Of a stretch of 60,610 bases of DNA, positions 17,170-26,599 are shown piece after piece. Position 1 is the first letter of the stretch. Each line of letters opens with the position of its first letter. The translations under genes were made by a program, and so were the position numbers. The DNA lies in assembly GCA_014377445.1 (NCBI GenBank), contig JACMPP010000022.1, positions 1 through 60,610 on the forward strand, in the 5' to 3' direction. The DNA is from Oligoflexus sp. (GTDB lineage Bacteria; Bdellovibrionota_B; Oligoflexia; Oligoflexales; Oligoflexaceae). The notes below the pieces were generated by a model that was given only the letters and a program-made list of their open reading frames with translations, had not been told where the DNA came from and searched no databases.

Positions 17170-18792
17170 ATGGACTTTCACTACCAAAAGCTTATGCCCT
17201 TAGGACCTGATACCACTCCATATCGACTTTTGACCAAGGACCACGTTTCCACGTTTACGGCCGGCGGCGTGACGATGCTCAAGGTCGAGCGCGCGGGTCT
17301 CGAACTTTTGGCCCGTGAAGCCCTCAAGGATGTATCCTTTCTCCTTCGTACCGACCATCTTCAGATGCTCTCCAATATCATGAGCGATCCCGAGGCTTCC
17401 GATAACGATCACTTCGTCGCTCACACCCTCTTAAAAAATGCTGTGATCGCAGCCGAAGGCAAGCTTCCAAGCTGCCAGGACACGGGGACGGCGATTGTTA
17501 TCGGCAAAAAAGGCGATAGCGTCTTCACTGGCATCGACGATGCAGAAGCCCTTTCATCCGGGATTTTCAAAACCTATCAGGAGGAAAATCTGCGCTATTC
17601 GCAGCTCGCCCCTCTGAGCATGTTTGAAGAAAAAAATACCGGATCCAACCTACCGGCCCAGATCGATATCTATTCGACCTACGGCAATTCCTATGATTTC
17701 ACTTTCCTCGCCAAAGGCGGTGGTTCGGCCAATAAGAGCTTTCTTTTCCAGGAAACGAAGTCGCTACTCAATGAAGAGAAACTCACAAAGTTTCTCCAGG
17801 ACAAGATTTCCAAACTGGGAACTTCGGCTTGTCCTCCCTACCATTTGGCGGTCGTGATCGGCGGTCCTTCGGCTGAAGCTGTCCTCAAAACGGTGAAAGA
17901 AGCCTCCGCCAAGAACCTCGACAAACTCCCGACCGAAGGCAATGCCTACGGCCAGACCTATCGCGATCTGGAATGGGAAAAACGCATCAATAAGATGTGC
18001 AACGAAATGGGCATCGGCGCTCAATTCGGTGGCAAATACTTTGTGCACGACGTACGCGTCATTCGCATGATGCGGCACGCTGCGTCCTGTCCCGTGGGCA
18101 TCGGTGTGAGCTGTAGTGCCGACCGCAACGTGCGCGGCAAGATCACGGCCGACGGTATTTTCCTAGAGGCCTTGGAAAGAGATCCCAAACGCTTCCTGCC
18201 GAAGGTCGATCCTACGCTTGAAAAACCGGTTGAAATCGATCTCGATCAACCGATGGACAAGATTGTAGCCGAGCTGAGCAAATATCCGGTAAAAACCCGC
18301 TTGCTGCTCAAAGGCACCTTGATCGTGGCGCGCGACGTTGCGCATGCGCGACTGCAGAAGATGCTGGATGAAGGCAAGCCGATGCCTCAGTACATGAAAG
18401 ACCACCCGATCTACTATGCGGGTCCTGCCAAGACTCCCGAAGGCATGCCGTCCGGCAGCTTTGGTCCGACCACGGCGGGTCGCATGGATCCTTATGTCGA
18501 ACCCTTCCAGGCCCTAGGCGGCTCGAGAATTATTCTGGCAAAAGGCAACCGGACCCAACAGGTGACCGACTCTTGTAAGAAGCACAAAGGCTTTTACCTC
18601 GGATCGATCGGTGGACCAGCCGCTATCCTTGCCAAGGAAAACATCCTGAGCGTCGAGCTGGTTGATTTTGAAGACCTCGGTATGGAAGCCATCCGCAAAA
18701 TCAAAGTCAAAAACTTCCCGGCCTTCATCGTCGTCGATGACAAGGGCAATGACTTTTACGCGCCTTTCAGCGGCGGTAAAGCGGAGGGGTGA
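17170..18792 (+). CDS. fumA: Fumarate hydratase class I (4Fe-4S)
   Basis: This enzyme interconverts fumarate and malate in the TCA cycle with an oxygen-sensitive 4Fe-4S cluster. The 540-residue product matches the one-chain FumA/FumB type (E. coli 548). The three cluster cysteines are visible: PSCQDTGT (Cys102), TSACPPYH, and [13 protein letters not shown]. The substrate segment [14 protein letters not shown] and the C-terminal [14 protein letters not shown] are present. I choose the ATG at 17170, seven bases after AAAGGA, over an in-frame ATG 60 bases earlier. A terminator follows, then the gene for the class II enzyme. Confidence 0.95.
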   Translation: MDFHYQKLMPLGPDTTPYRLLTKDHVSTFTAGGVTMLKVERAGLELLAREALKDVSFLLRTDHLQMLSNIMSDPEASDNDHFVAHTLLKNAVIAAEGKLPSCQDTGTAIVIGKKGDSVFTGIDDAEALSSGIFKTYQEENLRYSQLAPLSMFEEKNTGSNLPAQIDIYSTYGNSYDFTFLAKGGGSANKSFLFQETKSLLNEEKLTKFLQDKISKLGTSACPPYHLAVVIGGPSAEAVLKTVKEASAKNLDKLPTEGNAYGQTYRDLEWEKRINKMCNEMGIGAQFGGKYFVHDVRVIRMMRHAASCPVGIGVSCSADRNVRGKITADGIFLEALERDPKRFLPKVDPTLEKPVEIDLDQPMDKIVAELSKYPVKTRLLLKGTLIVARDVAHARLQKMLDEGKPMPQYMKDHPIYYAGPAKTPEGMPSGSFGPTTAGRMDPYVEPFQALGGSRIILAKGNRTQQVTDSCKKHKGFYLGSIGGPAAILAKENILSVELVDFEDLGMEAIRKIKVKNFPAFIVVDDKGNDFYAPFSGGKAEG

Positions 18793-18805
18793 TCTCTCTT
18801 CATTG

Positions 18806-18835
18806 AAGCCAAAGCCTTCGCGCTTTGGCTTTTTT
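18806..18835 (+). terminator. Rho-independent terminator after fumA
   Basis: A 9-10 bp stem AAGCCAAAG/CTTTGGCTT with a short loop is followed by a T-run (18830-18835). It separates the two fumarase genes into independent transcripts. Confidence 0.85.
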
Positions 18836-18978
18836 CATTTTCTGCTCGATTTTTCGATCATTGCCGACAAAAACCGTAAATGTCCCTTGTAGTCCCCACT
18901 ATTCTCCCCAATGCTCGAATCCTGAATCAGGCCATTTTCATGGCGAGTCAGCGGATCAAGCCACTAGGGAGTTTTACT

Positions 18979-20370
18979 ATGGACGTTCGAACCGAATCCG
19001 ACAGCATGGGTCTCGTCACCATCCCCAGCGATCGCTACTACGGCGCCCAGACTCAGCGATCCATAAACATGTTCAAAATCGGCCACGATCATTTCCCGGC
19101 TGAATTTATACATAGCTTTGCCCTTCTTAAAAAAGCGGCGGCTCTCGCCAATCAGGAATTGGGTCTGCTCGCGCCCGAGAAAGCTCTGCTGATCGCTTCG
19201 GTCTGCGATGAGATTATGGCGGGCAAATTTGACGATCACTTCCCGCTGGTCGTCTGGCAAACCGGTAGTGGCACCCAAACCCACATGAACCTGAACGAAG
19301 TGATTGCTCATCGCGCAGCCGAAAAGGCTAAGGAAGCGGGAAGTAAAATCAAGGTTGATGCGCATGATGACGTTAACATTTCGCAATCGAGCAACGATGT
19401 CTTCTCCGCAATCATGCACATCGTCGTCGCTCAGATCTGGACTTCGAAACTTCTCCCATCGATCGCAGCGCTTAGAAAAGCCTTTGAAGCGAAATCTGAA
19501 AAATATGCTTCGGTGTTAAAGATCGGGCGCACGCACATGATGGATGCGACGCCGATGACCTTTGGACAGGAACTCAGTGGTTATGCGGCTCAGCTTGATT
19601 TTGCCGAGCAAACAATTTCTCAGGCCTTGGTCGGCATCCTTCCGCTTCCACTTGGGGGAACGGCGATCGGGACAGGCCTCAACACGCACATTCGTTTTGC
19701 CGAAGTCGTGACCGGGAAGCTCGAACAGCTAACCGGCATCCCCTTCCGCCCGGCTGACAATAAATTCGCTCTGATCGCCGCTCACGACACCCTGGTAAAC
19801 GCCCATTCTAGTCTCAAAACGCTGTCGGTGGCCTGCATCAAAATCGCCAACGACCTCAGGCTTATGGCCAGCGGTCCGCGCGCCGGCCTGGGCGAATTAA
19901 AGCTTCCTGCCAACGAACCAGGAAGCTCAATCATGCCAGGCAAGGTCAATCCAACTCAGGTCGAAGCTTTGACGATGGTCGCCATTCAGGTGATCGGCAA
20001 CGATTTTGCGGTGAGCTTTGCCGGCAGCCAGGGCCAACTGGAGCTCAACACCTATAAGCCCCTCATCATCCACAACCTCATGCACTCCACGGAACTCCTG
20101 GCCGATGCCTGCAAGAGTTTCCGCGTAAACTGTGTCGAAGGGATGGAAGCCGACGAAGCGAGGATGCGCGAACATCTCGACCGCTCGCTCATGCTCGTCA
20201 CCGCGCTGAATCCAGTGATTGGCTACGACCAGGCGGCGAAGCTCGCCAAGTACGCTCTGGACAAGAATTTAAGTTTGAGGGATGCGGCGAAAGAGCTGGG
20301 GGTGATCAGTATGGATGAGTTCGATAAAGTGGTCAGACCGGAAACGATGATCGGACCGAAAATGAATTAG
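18979..20370 (+). CDS. fumC: Fumarate hydratase class II
   Basis: This is the iron-independent, oxygen-stable fumarase of the aspartase/fumarase superfamily, 463 residues (E. coli FumC 467). Visible signatures are GSGTQTHMNLNEV, the substrate-site region VNISQSSND, the GRTHMMDATP loop, and the family signature GSSIMPGKVNP that carries the catalytic Ser. Upstream ATGs in frame are not backed by a ribosome site; AGGGAG seven bases before the ATG at 18979 sets the start. The class I gene upstream carries its own terminator, so this gene likely has its own promoter and may be used when iron-sulfur clusters are damaged. Confidence 0.95.
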   Translation: MDVRTESDSMGLVTIPSDRYYGAQTQRSINMFKIGHDHFPAEFIHSFALLKKAAALANQELGLLAPEKALLIASVCDEIMAGKFDDHFPLVVWQTGSGTQTHMNLNEVIAHRAAEKAKEAGSKIKVDAHDDVNISQSSNDVFSAIMHIVVAQIWTSKLLPSIAALRKAFEAKSEKYASVLKIGRTHMMDATPMTFGQELSGYAAQLDFAEQTISQALVGILPLPLGGTAIGTGLNTHIRFAEVVTGKLEQLTGIPFRPADNKFALIAAHDTLVNAHSSLKTLSVACIKIANDLRLMASGPRAGLGELKLPANEPGSSIMPGKVNPTQVEALTMVAIQVIGNDFAVSFAGSQGQLELNTYKPLIIHNLMHSTELLADACKSFRVNCVEGMEADEARMREHLDRSLMLVTALNPVIGYDQAAKLAKYALDKNLSLRDAAKELGVISMDEFDKVVRPETMIGPKMN

Positions 20371-20372
20371 GC

Positions 20373-20397
20373 AAAAAAAGAGGCCGTTTCCGGCCTC
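20373..20397 (-). terminator. Terminator for the DedA gene
   Basis: A GAGGCCG/CGGCCTC stem with TTTC loop (20380-20397) is followed on the minus strand by seven T (20379-20373). It lies between the convergent fumC and DedA genes. Confidence 0.75.
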
Positions 20398-20420
20398 GAA
20401 ATTTTACCCGTGAGTAAAGT

Positions 20421-21083
20421 TTACGACGTAGGCGAATTGCCTTTGGTCTTCCAAACCCAACGGGCACAGTAGTAAAGCAAACCAAGGCCCACGAGCCCGA
20501 GCACAACAAGTTTGAACTGCTTGAAATAGATCAGAATGGTTTCCCCATAAAAGGCGACCAAAAGGACTTGAGTCGGTACGCTTATAGCGGCAGCGCTCGC
20601 ATCGACTGCCACAAATTTACTCACGCTGAGGCCCATCATACCGCAAGCAAAGTGTCCTGGGAAACGCAGACCGGGTGTGAAACGAAAAGCCCCGGCAGCC
20701 CACATTCCATATTTTTTGGTCCATTCGCCCACTTTTTCCATGCGGCCCCGGTAGCGGGCCATGTAGCTCGCCCGGAGTATGCGTCCACCAAAGAATTTGC
20801 CCAAAAAGAACACCAGGCAATCGGCAAAGACCACAGAAAAAAACGCGACCCCCGCGGTTATGTATGGATTGACCGGACTTGACCCTTCGAGGGGTGGGGG
20901 AAAGAGATCAGGTCGCGAAGCGACGTAACAAACAAGTCCGGCGCTTATCAAAGTGACTTCTTCTGGTATAGGCAATCCAAAACCGGAAGCCATCATCAGC
21001 ACAAAGATGCCAAGATAAATCAACCAGGCTTGATAGGCATACTGTGTAAACCAGTTCAGTAGATCAGCTTCAGAAAATCCCAT
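20421..21083 (-). CDS. DedA/SNARE-associated family membrane protein
   Basis: The 220-residue polytopic inner-membrane protein belongs to the DedA (VTT domain) family. The hallmark G.FRFTPGLRFPGHFACG segment lies near residue 140, and a typical re-entrant N-terminal segment ends in GLPIPEE. Family members transport or flip lipids such as undecaprenyl phosphate or phosphatidylethanolamine, and support membrane energisation. Four to five hydrophobic spans are visible. AGGGACCAAGGA precedes the ATG at 21083. The gene stands alone; its exact lipid substrate is unknown. Confidence 0.88.
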   Translation of the reverse strand: MGFSEADLLNWFTQYAYQAWLIYLGIFVLMMASGFGLPIPEEVTLISAGLVCYVASRPDLFPPPLEGSSPVNPYITAGVAFFSVVFADCLVFFLGKFFGGRILRASYMARYRGRMEKVGEWTKKYGMWAAGAFRFTPGLRFPGHFACGMMGLSVSKFVAVDASAAAISVPTQVLLVAFYGETILIYFKQFKLVVLGLVGLGLLYYCARWVWKTKGNSPTS

Positions 21084-21369
21084 TCCTTGGTCCCTGTAGA
21101 AAAGCCGGAATCATATATGCACCGCTGACACTGGCATTCAAAAATCTAACAAAAAATTGCTTATCACGATCGACTTGGAAAAGTTAGACCTTAACACTGG
21201 GTAGGCACAAGCAAAAAACAGAGGGCACCGCCAACGAGAGAAGTATATTGTCCTTATAGTGAGAGTGATCCGCCAGAATATATCACAATCCCTGCCTCGC
21301 TTGCATATTCATTTTCTCGATGAAACTTATACGCAAAAGGCACAAATCGTTTTGTAAATGGAGTCTGAC
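21084..21369. other. Intergenic region between DedA and GST genes
   Basis: The two genes diverge, so both promoters should lie here. I see no gene, repeat or clear operator. The sequence is A/T-richer than its flanks. Confidence 0.4.
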
Positions 21370-22008
21370 ATGGAATTGGTGATAGCAAGTAAAGACGTCT
21401 CCTCCTGGTCCCTAAGGCCTTGGCTTCTGCTCAAGCAAGCCGGGATCCCTTTCAAGGAAACCCTGATCCCTCTCTATCAGCCTCGCACCAGAGAGCGTAT
21501 TTTAGCATACTCCGCGTCGGGGAAACTGCCGCTTCTTATTCATAACGAACTATCTATTTGGGATAGTCTTGCCATCGCGGAATATATCGCGGAATCGTTC
21601 CCCGATAAGCAGCTTTGGCCAGAAGACCCTAGAGACCGGGCCTATGCCCGATCGCTTTCGGCAGAAATGCACTCGGGATTTACCGCTCTGCGGACCCATC
21701 TCAGCATGAATGTTCTCGAGAGCTTTCCGCGCCCCGAATTGAACAACGAAACGGAAACGGACATCCGAAGAATCGAAACGATTTGGAAGGACAGCCTGAA
21801 GGGAAGTGGGGGCCCCTATCTCTTCGGCAAGCGCTTCACGATCGCTGATGCCATGTATGCTCCGGTTGTCACCCGCTTCCGAAGCTATTCCATCGAGCTG
21901 ACCGGCGAGGCTAAAGATTACGCGGACCGCATCTTCGCTTTACCTCACCTTCAGGAGTGGATTGCATCCGCCAAACGCGACAGGGCCGAACTCATGAAAT
22001 CTGTCTAA
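21370..22008 (+). CDS. Glutathione S-transferase family protein
   Basis: The 212-residue cytoplasmic protein has a thioredoxin-like N-terminal domain (LVIASKDVSSWSLRPWLLLKQAGIPFKE) with the SSWS site where the activating Ser sits. A cis-Pro segment GKLPLLI and the glutathione-binding IWDSLAIAEYIAE follow. The all-helical C-terminal domain contains FGKRFTIADAMYAPVVTR, the N-capping box typical of GSTs. An ATG four codons earlier is in frame, but GGAG lies six bases before the ATG at 21370. The substrate is unknown; it probably acts in detoxification. Confidence 0.88.
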   Translation: MELVIASKDVSSWSLRPWLLLKQAGIPFKETLIPLYQPRTRERILAYSASGKLPLLIHNELSIWDSLAIAEYIAESFPDKQLWPEDPRDRAYARSLSAEMHSGFTALRTHLSMNVLESFPRPELNNETETDIRRIETIWKDSLKGSGGPYLFGKRFTIADAMYAPVVTRFRSYSIELTGEAKDYADRIFALPHLQEWIASAKRDRAELMKSV

Positions 22009-22063
22009 TTTTTCAGCTTAAACCTGTTCTGGAAAAAATATCAGGCTTATCCCTTGATCTCAA

Positions 22064-22093
22064 ATTGATCTCCTTATTAAATAGGAGATTGAT
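22064..22093 (+). promoter_or_regulatory. Leader hairpin upstream of DUF4337 gene
   Basis: An 11-bp inverted repeat centred on ATCTCCT/AGGAGAT (with two G-U pairs, eight-base loop) lies about 30 bases before the ATG at 22122. It has no T-run, so it is not an obvious terminator. It could shape the 5' leader. Confidence 0.35.
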
Positions 22094-22121
22094 TACTTGA
22101 AAGCAAAGGAGAGCCTTTTTT

Positions 22122-22751
22122 ATGGGCAAAACTTGGGTGCGTCTGAAGGCGAAAATGGAAATTGCCTTTCCTCTGGCAATCGCAGTGTTCGCCGCTCTGC
22201 TTTCGATCAACGACCTCTTTGCAGGTCGCTTCGGCAGCGATGAACTGCAATTGAGCAACAGTCGAAACAATGCCTATCAGTGGTATCAGGCTAAGGGCAT
22301 CAAGGAAACGATGCTTGAGGGCCAGTTGGAACTCCTTCAATCCCTGCTGTTAAGCGGGACAATCGACACCCAGAAGGTTGCCGCTGTCGAAAAACTGGTG
22401 AAGGAATCAGAAGAACGAATCGATCGCTATAAACGTGAGAAGAAAGAAATATTATTGGGATCCAAGTCTCTCAAAAAAGACGAATGGTCGCAGGAAGTCG
22501 ATGGTGAGCTTGGAAAAGTCGTGGGAGCAAAGGAACTGGACCATTTTCTCGTCGATCTCGGTAAGGCTGGAGATCTCTTTGATATCGCGTCGATGCTTCT
22601 CCAGGTCTGCCTGGTCATAGGCGCTATTGGGATTATCCTGAGCCGGGAAACGATGAAATGGAACTTCCTGAAACTTACAATGAGCGCAGGATTTACCGGA
22701 ACTTTATTTTTCGCGAGAGCGCTCTGGCTAGCCAATCAAATTCCATACTAA
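22122..22751 (+). CDS. DUF4337-like membrane protein
   Basis: The 209-residue protein has one N-terminal span (IAFPLAIAVFAALLSINDLF) and two C-terminal spans (IASMLLQVCLVIGAIGIILS and MSAGFTGTLFFARALWL). These flank a charged, helical middle of about 110 residues with coiled-coil character. The order span, SRNNAYQWYQAKGIKET motif, helix, two spans is that of the DUF4337 family, whose role is unknown. AAAGGAG precedes the ATG at 22122, and a terminator follows the gene. Confidence 0.75.
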   Translation: MGKTWVRLKAKMEIAFPLAIAVFAALLSINDLFAGRFGSDELQLSNSRNNAYQWYQAKGIKETMLEGQLELLQSLLLSGTIDTQKVAAVEKLVKESEERIDRYKREKKEILLGSKSLKKDEWSQEVDGELGKVVGAKELDHFLVDLGKAGDLFDIASMLLQVCLVIGAIGIILSRETMKWNFLKLTMSAGFTGTLFFARALWLANQIPY

Positions 22752-22780
22752 GTTTGAAATATTCTACAAAGAAAGATGGA

Positions 22781-22813
22781 AGGGATGGGGCTGTAAGGCG
22801 TCATCCTTTTTTT
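22781..22813 (+). terminator. Probable terminator
   Basis: GGATG/CATCC arms around a 14-base loop are followed by seven T at 22807-22813, downstream of the DUF4337-like gene. Confidence 0.5.
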
Positions 22814-22947
22814 CACGACAGTCTCCTAGTGACTTGATGAAAGACGGGATGCATACTCAGCTCTGGGACTGAGGAACACGCCGTATGTCTGTTGAGTCCA
22901 GAGTCCTTAAACTCAGAACATTCGCGCACGACTGGAGGAAATTAACT

Positions 22948-23481
22948 ATGAAGTATCTCTTCGCAGTGACAATAAGCCTTTTCGCGACGCTATCGACGCA
23001 GGTTCAGGCCAAGGGAAGTGCATCCTTCAAGCCCTTGATTTCGGCCGAACCAAGCTGTGAAACTGGCGATAACTCCTGCGTTGTCTTGCAAGAAAGTCAG
23101 TCCTTTGATCTGGCCGATTGGGGCGCTTTAGATTTTGTGGGAATCGCGGAAGATTCTCGTTGCCCACTCGACGCCGTCTGCTTTTGGCAAGGTCGCGTTC
23201 GTGTGCTGATGAAACACCAAAATCTGACCATGAGTCAGAAGTTTGAAGTGGGTCTTGGCGGCAATCTCGAGTCACAGTGGATCGATGAGCGAACAGGTTT
23301 GACGTTGAGACTTCAGCAGGTTTGGCCGGAAAAACTCCTGTCGGCACCCAGCGACCAACTCTACCAAATCAAACTGAAAATCAAAGCCTTCCCGAATGAG
23401 ACAGCCACAGAGCAAGATCAAGACGAGAGTACTCAGCAAACTCGTGAGTACGAACGACGTTACGACTCGCTAGAAGATTGA
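22948..23481 (+). CDS. Secreted protein with DSRCP...C motif
   Basis: The 177-residue protein has a Sec signal (MKYLFAVTISLFATLSTQVQA). Its mature part holds the segment EDSRCPLDAVCFWQGRVRV, a pattern seen in many small exported bacterial proteins of unknown role (DSRCP..V.C.W.G). The two Cys there, and a Cys pair earlier (SCETGDNSCVV), probably form disulfides. The C-terminal tail is acidic and Gln-rich. GGAGGAAATTAACT precedes the ATG at 22948; an in-frame start 63 bases upstream lacks such a site. A terminator follows, so it is separate from the operon downstream. Confidence 0.7.
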   Translation: MKYLFAVTISLFATLSTQVQAKGSASFKPLISAEPSCETGDNSCVVLQESQSFDLADWGALDFVGIAEDSRCPLDAVCFWQGRVRVLMKHQNLTMSQKFEVGLGGNLESQWIDERTGLTLRLQQVWPEKLLSAPSDQLYQIKLKIKAFPNETATEQDQDESTQQTREYERRYDSLED

Positions 23482-23497
23482 CCTCTATAAAAGCCTC

Positions 23498-23523
23498 ACG
23501 CCTTCTCTTTGAGAAGGTGTTTT
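23498..23523 (+). terminator. Rho-independent terminator
   Basis: A 10-bp stem (23498-23507 with 23511-23520, one G-U pair, TTT loop) is followed by TTT. It isolates the SPFH operon from the gene upstream. Confidence 0.65.
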
Positions 23524-23640
23524 CTATGTTGAGAACTTTTTTTAGCCTCCTTTCGTCGTTTCCTTTCCGACTCCACTCCAAACGGCTATACTCCATTGTT
23601 TTTAGAAACTGCCAATCCTCCGTCAAAAGGGAAGTTTAGC

Positions 23641-24636
23641 ATGGGAATCATGGATTTTATTAAAAAGCAGTTTATCGACGTCATTGAATACCAGGAGCCG
23701 GAAGACGGAATTTTGGTCCAACAATACGCGATGCAAGATAAAGAAATTCAGAACGGTGCGCAGCTAACCGTCCGCGAATCGCAACTGGCTTTGTTCGTCA
23801 ATGAAGGTAAAATTGCCGATATGTTTGGCCCGGGCCTTCACACTCTTTCCACGCGCACCCTCCCTGTTCTGACCAACCTCAAGAACTGGGATAAACTCTT
23901 TGCCTCACCATTTAAGTCCGATCTCTTCTACTTCTCAACCCGGGAACAGATCGATCAGCGTTGGGGCACTGCCAACCCGATTATTCTGCGCGACAAGGAA
24001 ATGGGGCCTATCCGTTTGCGCGCGCATGGTAGCTTCTCGTACAAGATCGCCGATCCAAGACTCTTTTTCCAGAAGATCTCGGGCACGCGCTCCAGCTATC
24101 GCGTCGAAGAACTGGATGATCAACTCCGGGCCCTGATCATCACCTCACTCTCAAGTCACTTCGGTTCGGCGTCGGTCTCCTTTATCGATATGGCGGCGGA
24201 ACAGGAGCGTTTTTCCGCAACCCTCAAAGGCCTCCTGCTGCCTGCTTTTGCGCAGTACGGCCTTGAACTCGCGACCTTCTTCATCCAAAACATCAGCCTG
24301 CCCGAGGAGATCCAAAAATATCTCGATAAAGCCAGTTCGATGCGTATGCTCGGCGACCTCAATCGCTATGCTCAGTTCCAGGCAGCCGACAGCATTCCTA
24401 CAGCCGCAGCGAACCCAGGTGGCCTCGCCGGATTGGGCGTGGGGCTCGGAGCCGGCGTGGGCATGGGTCAGGTGATGGCCAATGCGTTTCAACCTTCGGG
24501 TGGTGCTGCGGCGGCTGGCAACGCGAAGGAGGATTCTTTTGCAATGCTCGAAAAAATGCATGACCTCCTCAAGAAGGGCGTCCTGACTCAAGAAGAATTT
24601 GATCGCAAAAAAGCCGATCTCCTTTCACGCATCTAA
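23641..24636 (+). CDS. SPFH/band-7 domain protein with SHOCT C-terminus
   Basis: The 331-residue cytoplasmic or membrane-peripheral protein is of the virion-core-protein-like (YdjI) SPFH type. The SPFH body spans about residues 15-230 (QLTVRESQLALFVNEGKIADMFGPG, TLPVLTNL, IRLRAHGSFSYKIADP, FFIQNISLPEEIQKYLDK). A Gly/Ala-rich linker follows. The last 35 residues form a SHOCT domain (LEKMHDLLKKGVLTQEEFDRKKADLL). SPFH proteins form membrane-bound oligomeric scaffolds. AAAAGGGAAG before the ATG at 23641 sets the start. It opens an eight-gene same-strand run with gaps of -11 to 51 bases, so it is likely the scaffold for the membrane proteins encoded after it. Confidence 0.88.
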   Translation: MGIMDFIKKQFIDVIEYQEPEDGILVQQYAMQDKEIQNGAQLTVRESQLALFVNEGKIADMFGPGLHTLSTRTLPVLTNLKNWDKLFASPFKSDLFYFSTREQIDQRWGTANPIILRDKEMGPIRLRAHGSFSYKIADPRLFFQKISGTRSSYRVEELDDQLRALIITSLSSHFGSASVSFIDMAAEQERFSATLKGLLLPAFAQYGLELATFFIQNISLPEEIQKYLDKASSMRMLGDLNRYAQFQAADSIPTAAANPGGLAGLGVGLGAGVGMGQVMANAFQPSGGAAAAGNAKEDSFAMLEKMHDLLKKGVLTQEEFDRKKADLLSRI

Positions 24637-24663
24637 AAGAATGAAAGAGGAGAGAAGTCGGCG

Positions 24664-25296
24664 ATGGCGAACATTTCCTGCCCAGGCTGTGGCGCGCAGC
24701 TCGTGCTGCAGTCGCCGGCAACCATATTTGTGGTTTGCAGTTATTGCAGAAGCACGCTTATTCGCGACCAGGATTGGACGGTCTACGGGAAGATGGCCAA
24801 TCTGCCCGCTGAAATCACTCCCCTGCAAATCGGTACGCAGGGCAGCTTTAAGGGTGAGGGTTTTGAACTCATCGGTCGGCAACGACTGCAATGGGCCAAT
24901 GGTTACTGGACGGAATGGTGTGCGAACTTCCCCAAAGGCAAGACGGCCTGGCTGGCCGAAGCCCAGGGCCTTCTCATGATATCCTTCCCAACCCCTCTCC
25001 CTGACGAGGCCAAACAATGGGGCGAACTCAAAGCGGGTGCTTATCTCAAGATGGGAAATGCCACATTCATGATTGATGATGTGAAGACGGCCCGTTGCAT
25101 CGGCAGCGAAGGCGAACTTCCGTTCACGGCGCTGTCCAACAAAGAGATTACAAGTATCGATGCCAGCAATCCCGCCGGTGCTTTCCTAAGCCTCGAGCTT
25201 GTCCCCGCAACGGGCGAACGTCGGGCTTATGTCGGCGAATACGTGGAATTCAAAGATTTGCACCTTAAAAACTTGAGGAAGCTCGATGGCTGGTGA
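24664..25296 (+). CDS. DUF4178 protein with N-terminal zinc ribbon
   Basis: The 210-residue protein starts with a zinc-ribbon (CPGC near residue 6 and CSYC near 26). A DUF4178 domain follows (IGTQGSFKGEGFELIGRQRL, WTEWCANF, AWLAEAQGLLMI, FMIDDVKTARCIGSEGELPF). DUF4178 is a beta-rich domain of unknown function found next to SPFH, DUF350 and spermidine-synthase-like genes in many bacteria. It lies 27 bases after the SPFH gene and overlaps the next DUF4178 gene by 11 bases, so translation is probably coupled. Confidence 0.82.
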   Translation: MANISCPGCGAQLVLQSPATIFVVCSYCRSTLIRDQDWTVYGKMANLPAEITPLQIGTQGSFKGEGFELIGRQRLQWANGYWTEWCANFPKGKTAWLAEAQGLLMISFPTPLPDEAKQWGELKAGAYLKMGNATFMIDDVKTARCIGSEGELPFTALSNKEITSIDASNPAGAFLSLELVPATGERRAYVGEYVEFKDLHLKNLRKLDGW

Positions 25297-26599
25297 CTTC
25301 ATGCCTGAATCCGAAGCTCCGAAGGCGCCCGAGATTCATAATTTTAAATGTATGCAATGTGGGACGACAATCGAAGTCCATGTGCCGGGCCAGAGCTTGA
25401 CCTTCGCCTGTGGGGCCTGTGGCTCGATTGTGCAGGAGGATAATACCGGTCAAAGGATTTTGACCCAGGCGTCTCAACTGAATCGCTATAAACCCCTCTT
25501 CACACTGGGCAGCAAGGTCACGTTTCGAGGATTTAAATGGCAGATCATTGGTTTCATGGTGCGCAGCGATGCCGAGGAATCCTACTTCTGGCGGGAATAT
25601 CTGCTCTTCAATCCTTACGAGGGATATCGCTTTCTGATGGAGGCCGACGGTCATTGGAACTTTATGTTCGTGACTAAGAAGCAGCCTAGCAATGCCAGCC
25701 TGAATGTGAAATGGGGCGGCCGTCGCTATCGCCGCTTTTATATCGGCAACGCGCGTGTCCGATACGTTTTGGGCGAATTCTACTGGCGCGTAAAGGTCGG
25801 TGACAGTGCTGCGGTTCAAGATTTTATCGCTCCACCGGATATCCTGAGCTCAGAAAAAGATGAAGGGGAAAGTGAAATCACCTGGACCGCTGGAATTTAC
25901 ATTCCGGCTGACGACATTCAAAAAGCCTTTAACCTCATCGGCACCATGCCTCAGCAAACGGGTGTCGCGCCTAATCAACCCTCAAAGTTTTATGCCAAAC
26001 GAAACAGCCTGCTTTTACACTGGTTAAGCTTTGTCATCCTTCTCATCGCCTTTCAACTCATCCGAGGCGCGGGCGCGACTAAAAAAGTCTACGACCAGGT
26101 TTTAATAAGAGACTCAAAATTGACGACCGAGTTGCTCAAGACCCAAAGCTTTCAGGTGGAAAAAGACGGCCGTAATATGGAGTTAAAACTCCGCGCGCCA
26201 CTTACCAACACCTGGCTGGGCTTGAGTGGCAAAATCGTGCCTGAGGATGGTCAGGGCCAGGTGATCAGTTTCCAGCGCGAGCTTGCCAGCTACGATGTGG
26301 GGGACGATGACAGTCCTTTGCGCGAGACTTCGGTCGAGCTCTTTTTCCCCAAACTGCCCAAAGGCCATTATCATTTCGAATTTCAGCTCGATCGTGATCC
26401 CGCGCTCCTTCCGAACGGAGGCCGCTGGGAAGCAGGCACAAATACTCTGGAGGTTCTCGCCACCCTGGATCCTCCTCTGCAGAGTAACCTGATCATCTGT
26501 CTCATTCTGATTTCCATCTATCCGCTCTTTTATCTGCTGCGGGATTTTGGTTTTGAAAACAGTCGATGGTCGACGAGCAATCAAATGAGCGGAGGTTGA
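25286..26599 (+). CDS. DUF4178 protein with zinc ribbon and two membrane spans
   Basis: The 437-residue protein repeats the architecture of its neighbour. A zinc ribbon (CMQCG and CGACG, residues about 24-49) precedes a DUF4178 domain (ASQLNRYKPLFTLGSKVTFRGFKWQIIGF, EYLLFNPYEGYRFLMEADGHWNF). It then continues with a membrane span (LLLHWLSFVILLIAFQLIRG), a periplasmic beta-domain of about 130 residues, and a second span (SNLIICLILISIYPLFYLL). It would tether the DUF4178 module to the inner membrane. GAGGAAG lies just before the ATG at 25286; a second in-frame ATG at 25301 is possible. Its stop overlaps the next ATG by one base. Confidence 0.82.
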   Translation: MAGDFMPESEAPKAPEIHNFKCMQCGTTIEVHVPGQSLTFACGACGSIVQEDNTGQRILTQASQLNRYKPLFTLGSKVTFRGFKWQIIGFMVRSDAEESYFWREYLLFNPYEGYRFLMEADGHWNFMFVTKKQPSNASLNVKWGGRRYRRFYIGNARVRYVLGEFYWRVKVGDSAAVQDFIAPPDILSSEKDEGESEITWTAGIYIPADDIQKAFNLIGTMPQQTGVAPNQPSKFYAKRNSLLLHWLSFVILLIAFQLIRGAGATKKVYDQVLIRDSKLTTELLKTQSFQVEKDGRNMELKLRAPLTNTWLGLSGKIVPEDGQGQVISFQRELASYDVGDDDSPLRETSVELFFPKLPKGHYHFEFQLDRDPALLPNGGRWEAGTNTLEVLATLDPPLQSNLIICLILISIYPLFYLLRDFGFENSRWSTSNQMSGG

